This document shows, in pieces, positions 59,923-64,000 of a stretch of 64,000 nucleotides of DNA. The notes beneath the pieces were generated by a model. It was not told the origin of the DNA. It saw only the letters and a list, made by a program, of their open reading frames with translations, and did not search any database. This stretch comes from Dehalogenimonas alkenigignens (lineage in GTDB: Bacteria > Chloroflexota > Dehalococcoidia > Dehalococcoidales > Dehalococcoidaceae). The position numbers were made by a program, and so were the translations under genes. The stretch is taken from assembly GCF_001466665.1 (NCBI RefSeq), contig NZ_KQ758903.1, forward strand, positions 1,485,684 to 1,549,683. The letters are read 5' to 3'. Each line of letters opens with the position of its first letter. The first letter of the stretch is position 1.

Positions 59923-60136
59923 GGCACCTCTCAAGAACGATAGGGTTCGCCGGATCCGGAAATTGTCCCGGTGTTAAGCTGGTATTAACCATCGTAATTC
60001 TAGTGTTGTCTTAGTTTAATCCTAATATCATGAAATAGGAATCCGCCAAGATACGTATTTTTAGTTATGATTTAATAACCTGAGAGGATTTTTTACTTTT
60101 TTATGGGCACGCGCGCAAATCAAACCGGCTTGAATG

Positions 60137-60166
60137 TTGCCCCGGGCAGCCTGTTTGGGCTAGATT
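60137..60166 (+). promoter_or_regulatory. Promoter of the geranylgeranyl-reductase-like gene, leaderless
   Basis: TTGCCC, 18-bp spacer, TAGATT, then 7 nt to the GTG at 60174. GGAG directly abuts the GTG, too close to act as a normal ribosome site. Confidence 0.5.
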
Positions 60167-60173
60167 ACCCGGA

Positions 60174-61337
60174 GTGAGTTTGAATTTGGATAGTGATGTT
60201 ATCGTCATAGGAGCCGGCCCGGCCGGTTCGAGAACGGCACAGCGCATAGCCGCGGCCGGCTACAGTGTGATCCTGATCGAACGCCGGGCAGAATTAGGAA
60301 ACCCCGTCTGCTGCACCGGGATTATCAGCTGCGAGGCATTTACCCGTTTCGAGATCGACCCGGTGATCGCTATGCGGGAATTAAAAAGAGCCACAATATA
60401 CGCTCCCAACGGAAGGTCGGTTCAAGCGCAGCGGGACTCACCCCAGGCGGTTATTGTCGACCGCGGATCCCTTGATGGTTTTTTAACCACCCGGGCGGTG
60501 GAATCAGGCGCCAAACTACTTCTAAATACCCGGGCGGAATCCATAAGAACCGACGATAACCGGGTGATTGTCAGCGTTGCTTCATGCGAAAGATCATACA
60601 ATCTGACCGCCAGGGCGGCGGTAATCGCCTCCGGCTTTACCCCAGCGCTGCTTCGCAACTTAGGACTTGGAAGAATCAAGGACGCTGCGCTCGGTCTCCA
60701 GGTGGAAGTGGATACTCCCGAACCTGCTGAAGTCCAACTCTTTCTAGGCCGCCGGTTTGCGCCGGGATTTTTCGGATGGCTGGCACCGATTTCGGATAGA
60801 AAAGCGAAATTGGGTTTGTTGACGCGCACGAAGGCCGACAACAGCCTGGATGCGTTAGCGGACTTCCTAAGGTGCCGGGGGATGATCCACCAGGTAACAG
60901 ACGACATCCAATGCCGCCCGATACCTTTCTCGACACTCCCGAAAACCTTCACCGACCGGATTATGGTGGTTGGAGATGCCGCGGGTCAGGTGAAATCCAC
61001 CACCGGCGGCGGCTTGAGCTACGGCATGACCTGCGCCGATATCGCCGCCGACACCATGACGAAGGCGCTATCCAGGAACAAACTTGATGCGGCCGCCTTA
61101 CAGAGCTACGAAAGGGCATGGAAGGCACGGTTAGGCTGGGATTTACGACTCGGGCGGTTGGCGATGCATGCCTTTCAACGGCTCAGCGATCGGCAGATTG
61201 ACCGGCTGATTGAGAGATGCGCCGATAAAAGGGTGTTCGACCGGATGGCAGCCGATGAGCGGCTGACTTTTGACCGCCACGGCGCCGCATTGCTGTCAGC
61301 CGGCCGCAGTTTGTGGCCGGCATTACTTTCTCTCTAG
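60174..61337 (+). CDS. Geranylgeranyl-reductase-family FAD oxidoreductase
   Basis: A 387-residue flavoprotein. The FAD site is VIVIGAGPAGSRTAQ, followed by VCCTGIIS and the second FAD motif VVGDAAGQVKSTTGGGLSYGM, all typical of the GGR family. These enzymes reduce isoprenoid chains of lipids or quinones. In Dehalococcoidia a role in lipid or menaquinone side-chain saturation is possible but not proven. The gene is divergent from the radical SAM/rdhA run. Confidence 0.88.
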   Translation: MSLNLDSDVIVIGAGPAGSRTAQRIAAAGYSVILIERRAELGNPVCCTGIISCEAFTRFEIDPVIAMRELKRATIYAPNGRSVQAQRDSPQAVIVDRGSLDGFLTTRAVESGAKLLLNTRAESIRTDDNRVIVSVASCERSYNLTARAAVIASGFTPALLRNLGLGRIKDAALGLQVEVDTPEPAEVQLFLGRRFAPGFFGWLAPISDRKAKLGLLTRTKADNSLDALADFLRCRGMIHQVTDDIQCRPIPFSTLPKTFTDRIMVVGDAAGQVKSTTGGGLSYGMTCADIAADTMTKALSRNKLDAAALQSYERAWKARLGWDLRLGRLAMHAFQRLSDRQIDRLIERCADKRVFDRMAADERLTFDRHGAALLSAGRSLWPALLSL

Positions 61338-61358
61338 TCTGGTACAACCAGGCCAGGA

Positions 61359-61610
61359 TTATTCATCATCGTTGCTGACAGGGGGCGGCGGCGGGCAGGG
61401 TTCGTTGCCCGGCTCAGCCTTCTTTTCGGCCGGTTTTCCGTCGATCGATGATTTGATGGATTTAACTTCAGAATCAACTTCCTGAGTCGCCTTCTTAAAG
61501 GAACGGAGTCCCTCGCCCAGAGAGCGGCCGATATCCGGCAGCTTGCCGATTCCAAAGATAGCTATCACAATCACCAGAACGATGATAATTTCCATTGGTC
61601 CGATTCGCAT
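61359..61610 (-). CDS. tatA: Twin-arginine translocase subunit TatA
   Basis: An 83-residue membrane protein. One N-terminal helix (PMEIIIVLVIVIAIFG) is followed by the TatA hinge and amphipathic helix FGIGKLPDIGRSLGEGLRSFKKA. The tail is charged and proline-rich, ending PPPPPVSNDDE. ATG at 61610 has GGAG 6 nt upstream; the frame upstream of it is leader. TatA forms the export channel for folded proteins, which here would include the three RdhA proteins. No tatC is in the window. Confidence 0.93.
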   Translation of the reverse strand: MRIGPMEIIIVLVIVIAIFGIGKLPDIGRSLGEGLRSFKKATQEVDSEVKSIKSSIDGKPAEKKAEPGNEPCPPPPPVSNDDE

Positions 61611-61730
61611 GTCAGTCTCCGAGAAAAACGTTTTGCAGGCACCGAAACTACCAGCATTATAACATAAGAACGAAAACGGGTCATGGGACAACAGGCGAGT
61701 TTCCTATCCGTAAATAGGTAGAACTACTTA

Positions 61731-61759
61731 TTGCCAACACCAGGCGGCAGTCTCATAAT
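61731..61759 (+). promoter_or_regulatory. Promoter of msrB-msrA
   Basis: TTGCCA, 17-bp spacer, CATAAT, leaving a ~27-nt leader with TGGAG before the msrB ATG. Confidence 0.65.
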
Positions 61760-61792
61760 GGACTTAAGACATCAAAATATGGAGTTTCCCGT

Positions 61793-62170
61793 ATGGAATT
61801 CAACAAGCTTAATGCACAGGAAGAACACGTCATGGTTCATAAAGGAACTGAACCGCCGGGTACCGGAAGGTTCAACAAGTTTTTTAAAGAGGGCACCTAC
61901 CGATGCCGGCGGTGCAACGCACGACTGTTTAAATCCGATGCCAAATTTGATTCCGGTTCAGGGTGGCCAAGTTTCGACGAAGCGATACCGGGAGCGGTCA
62001 AGGAAACGGTTGACTCGGATGGAATAAGAACCGAAATCACCTGTGCGAAATGCGGCGCTCATCTGGGTCACGTTTTCCGGGGCGAACGTAAAACCCCAAA
62101 AAACACCCGTCACTGCGTTAACTCGCTGTCGCTCGATTTCACGCCGGGCGCGGGAGAGGGGGAGCGTTAA
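61793..62170 (+). CDS. msrB: Peptide methionine-R-sulfoxide reductase
   Basis: A 125-residue repair enzyme. Two zinc pairs, CRRC and CAKCGAHLGHVF, bracket the core; the catalytic Cys is in RHCVNSLSL. GSGWPSFDEA is the substrate-binding block. The last base of the stop overlaps the msrA ATG, so the two are coupled. Useful to an obligate anaerobe after oxygen exposure. Confidence 0.95.
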   Translation: MEFNKLNAQEEHVMVHKGTEPPGTGRFNKFFKEGTYRCRRCNARLFKSDAKFDSGSGWPSFDEAIPGAVKETVDSDGIRTEITCAKCGAHLGHVFRGERKTPKNTRHCVNSLSLDFTPGAGEGER

Positions 62171-62682
62171 TGGAGAGCGCTGTCTTTGGAGGGGGTTGTT
62201 TTTGGTGCCTTGAAGCGGTGTTCAGCCGCTTAAAAGGCGTTACGGGGGTCACTCCGGGTTACGCTGGAGGTACCGTAGAAAAACCCACCTATGAACAGGT
62301 GTGCTCCGGGCGGACCGGTCATGCCGAGGTGGTCAGGATTGAGTACGATGAATCAGTGATTACGTTCAGGGATTTGCTGGCAGTGTTCTTCCGAGCTCAT
62401 GATCCGACGACGGCGAACCGTCAGGGCGCAGATATCGGCAGCCAGTACCGGTCAATAATTCTAACCGCCGACCAGTCTAAGGAGAACGAGGCACGGGCTT
62501 ACATCGAAAAGCTTGAGACTGCCGGTGAATTTCAGGACCCGATTGTCACCGAGATTCAGAAACTGAACGTATTTTACCCTGCAGAAACCTACCATCACGA
62601 TTATTACAGGCGCCATTCCGATCAGCCTTATTGCAGAGCAGTAATCGCTCCCAAACTGGCAAAGTTATTCAAGGACAAGTAG
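62170..62682 (+). CDS. msrA: Peptide methionine-S-sulfoxide reductase
   Basis: A 170-residue enzyme. The catalytic motif GGGCFWCLEAVF is near the N-terminus, followed by GVTPGYAGG, YEQVCSGRTGHAEVV, HDPTT and GSQYRS, all diagnostic. A late PAETYHHDYY completes the fold. Starts at the TAATG junction with msrB. Confidence 0.96.
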   Translation: MESAVFGGGCFWCLEAVFSRLKGVTGVTPGYAGGTVEKPTYEQVCSGRTGHAEVVRIEYDESVITFRDLLAVFFRAHDPTTANRQGADIGSQYRSIILTADQSKENEARAYIEKLETAGEFQDPIVTEIQKLNVFYPAETYHHDYYRRHSDQPYCRAVIAPKLAKLFKDK

Positions 62683-62703
62683 CTTTCTATTTAAGGAAGA
62701 CCT

Positions 62704-63372
62704 GTGGGACAAATCCGCGTCATCAGCCGCAGCGCTGCACCGTTCGTTGACCGGCAAGAAGCCGGCCGCCTGTTAGCGGACTCGATGAGTCACCTGATGG
62801 ATACTCATGCGGTAGTTCTGGGAATACCCCGCGGCGGCGTGGCAGTGGCGGCGGAACTTGCCCGCCGGTTGAGGGCAGAACTCGATATCGTACTTTCAAG
62901 AAAGTTGAGAGCGCCTGGTCAGCCCGAACTTGCGATGGGGGCGGTGTCGGAAGACGGCCATGTGCTTCTGAATAAGGATGTCGTTGAAGCTCTTGATATC
63001 AAACCAGATACGATCGAGCGGGAACGGACATTTCAACTCTCCGAAATCGAACGGCGCGGTCGTCTGTTCAGGGGAACCAGGAAACGTGTGCCGCTCAAAG
63101 GCAGGATTGTAATTGTCACAGATGACGGTGTGGCAACAGGGGCAACGTTCAGGTCGGCACTGGATGCCTGTCGCCACGAAAGTCCGTCAAGATTGATAGC
63201 CGCCTTGCCGGTGGCGCCGGAAGGCGCCATTCAAGATATTGCGGCCGCCGCCGACGAACTGATTTGTTTACGGGTGCCGCCGTTTTTTAATGCAGTAGGA
63301 CAATTTTATGTCAGATTTGAACAACTTGAAGATGACGACGTTATCAAATTACTTCAACTTTCGACGCCCTGA
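62704..63372 (+). CDS. Phosphoribosyltransferase-domain protein
   Basis: A 222-residue protein of the PRTase fold. The PRPP-binding motif is IVTDDGVATGAT at about residue 138; the PPi loop region is LGIPRGGVAVAAELA and SRKLRAPGQPELAMGAV follows. These match the predicted phosphoribosyltransferase group often linked with dienelactone hydrolase-like domains. Substrate is unknown. The GTG start is preceded by GGAAGA and lies 21 bp after msrA. Confidence 0.85.
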   Translation: MGQIRVISRSAAPFVDRQEAGRLLADSMSHLMDTHAVVLGIPRGGVAVAAELARRLRAELDIVLSRKLRAPGQPELAMGAVSEDGHVLLNKDVVEALDIKPDTIERERTFQLSEIERRGRLFRGTRKRVPLKGRIVIVTDDGVATGATFRSALDACRHESPSRLIAALPVAPEGAIQDIAAAADELICLRVPPFFNAVGQFYVRFEQLEDDDVIKLLQLSTP

Positions 63373-63442
63373 CCAAGCAAACATTAAATAAACAATCACG
63401 GAGGGCAATTACAACGCCATCCGTGATCTGCGTTCTCTCAAA

Positions 63443-63616
63443 TTAACGGCGCCCTCGCCGATGCAACTGCTCCGCCCTTGCCTGTTCCAGTGTCAGGATT
63501 TTGCCGGGGTAACCTACGTACCCGCACTGGAAGCATTGGGCGAAGGTGCCATATTCATCAGAATCCTCAAAAAGGTCGCCTTTACCGCACCGGGGACAAC
63601 TCTTAAAGTGATACAC
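63443..63616 (-). CDS. Small zinc-ribbon protein (57 aa)
   Basis: Read directly on the minus strand from GTG at 63616, with GGAGG 8 nt upstream, to TAA at 63443. The protein starts MYHFKSCPRCGKGDLF and has CFQCGYVGYPGK about 20 residues later, giving two CxxC pairs. The tail ends EQLHRRGRR. No function is known; comparable short ribbon proteins recur in this window. Confidence 0.75.
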   Translation of the reverse strand: MYHFKSCPRCGKGDLFEDSDEYGTFAQCFQCGYVGYPGKILTLEQARAEQLHRRGRR

Positions 63617-63654
63617 TGTCCTTACCTCCGGTTTTTATGTCAGAACCCAATGAC

Positions 63655-63795
63655 CTACTCTTCGGTTGTTCCTGTCTTTACCTGGACCGAGGAAACCGCG
63701 GCTGGTCTTACTTCCCGATTGAATTCGGTCTCCAAGCCCCAGCCGCCCGCGATTATAGCACCCAGCAACAATCCCATGACCAGTATTAAATCCAT
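63655..63795 (-). CDS. Very small single-helix membrane protein (46 aa)
   Basis: Read directly on the minus strand from ATG at 63795, with GGAG 7 nt upstream, to TAG at 63655. A single hydrophobic helix (MDLILVMGLLLGAIIAGGWG) is followed by a short polar tail ending TGTTEE. It precedes the zinc-ribbon gene on the same strand, 38 bp away. No family is recognised. Confidence 0.5.
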   Translation of the reverse strand: MDLILVMGLLLGAIIAGGWGLETEFNREVRPAAVSSVQVKTGTTEE

Positions 63796-63922
63796 TTCCC
63801 GCTCCGGACTCGTTGAATGCCCTCATTAAACACTAACTCAACCGGGCTTTGTATCCGTAAAACTACGTAGTTATTCTTGAAAATGCCCTGAATTTTCCTG
63901 AAATCAAATGCCGAATACTGTC

Positions 63923-63951
63923 TTGGGATTTCACCAGTATTGGTTTATACT
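63923..63951 (+). promoter_or_regulatory. Promoter of the last, partial gene; leaderless
   Basis: TTGGGA, 17-bp spacer, TATACT, then 6 nt to the ATG at 63958. No ribosome-binding site is visible. Confidence 0.6.
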
Positions 63952-63957
63952 TTTATT

Positions 63958-64000
63958 ATGACTAATCGGATATTCTGGTTAGCGCCGCCACGGGAGGCGA
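63958..64000 (+). CDS. Start of an unidentified gene, cut by window edge
   Basis: The frame starts MTNRIFWLAPPREA and runs off the window. Too little is present to name it. A complete promoter immediately upstream supports this as a real start. Confidence 0.5.
   Translation, partial: MTNRIFWLAPPREA

Noticed and set aside
63461-63829. A 122-codon plus-strand frame near the right end
   Set aside because: It is antisense to two short genes that have good ribosome sites and sensible products (zinc ribbon and small membrane protein).

Overview
The window looks like chromosome of an organohalide-respiring member of the Dehalococcoidia (Chloroflexota), closest in character to Dehalogenimonas. This is inferred from content, not from a database search. 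Three reductive dehalogenase genes (rdhA) carry Tat signals and ferredoxin-like cysteine motifs. They sit beside corrinoid genes (cbiE-like, cobA/btuR), a cobalamin-type radical SAM gene and a tatA. FtsZ/FtsA are present and no murein synthesis gene was seen. The amino-sugar genes resemble archaeal bifunctional enzymes, and a two-gene Suf system is present. GC is moderate, in the mid-50s by eye.

Layout. 1-2.4 kb: 3' part of panC, an MFS exporter and four minus-strand tRNAs (Asn, Gln, Leu, Phe). 2.4-9.6 kb: PAP2-like membrane protein, sufC-sufB, three tandem FmdB-type zinc ribbons, a YkgJ-type protein, a YgiQ radical SAM protein with a decayed second copy of its tail, and a small zone of decay (broken small membrane gene, REP hairpin, truncated RAYT transposase). 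9.6-17.5 kb: M20 hydrolase, BcrA/HgdC-type activase, plsX, trxB, rplI, then dnaB, a DnaD-domain gene and a DnaC-like protein with two AAA+ domains. 17.5-31 kb: HNH nuclease, lysA-holB-ricT, pyrophosphatase, a one-domain glycosyltransferase, two sugar nucleotidyltransferases plus glmS, usp, PEBP, HAD, and Ku with an ATP-dependent ligase.

31-40.6 kb: cobA/btuR, cbiE-like gene, rdhA1, lepA, hemW and a division operon (small protein, truncated FtsA paralogue, ftsA, ftsZ, winged-helix protein). 40.7-51.9 kb: DUF5343 protein, YprB-like exonuclease, membrane/EEP fusion, EamA transporter, DOMON-like protein, ABC transporter pair, usp plus metabolite:proton symporter, isochorismatase-family hydrolase. 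51.9-60 kb, all minus strand: cobalamin-type radical SAM, lipoprotein, rdhA3, rdhA2, PstS-like protein, glycerate kinase and a zinc ribbon. 60-64 kb: geranylgeranyl-reductase-like flavoprotein, tatA, msrB-msrA, phosphoribosyltransferase, two very short genes and the start of another gene.

Main points for a second look. None of the three rdhA genes has an rdhB membrane-anchor gene nearby; instead a lipoprotein precedes rdhA3, and a membrane-tethered PstS-like protein is translationally coupled to rdhA2. Many genes have a good -10 box 5-8 nt upstream of the start codon and no Shine-Dalgarno, which suggests frequent leaderless transcription. The putative helicase loader is an internal tandem duplication. 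No CRISPR array, rRNA, complete insertion sequence or prophage was seen.
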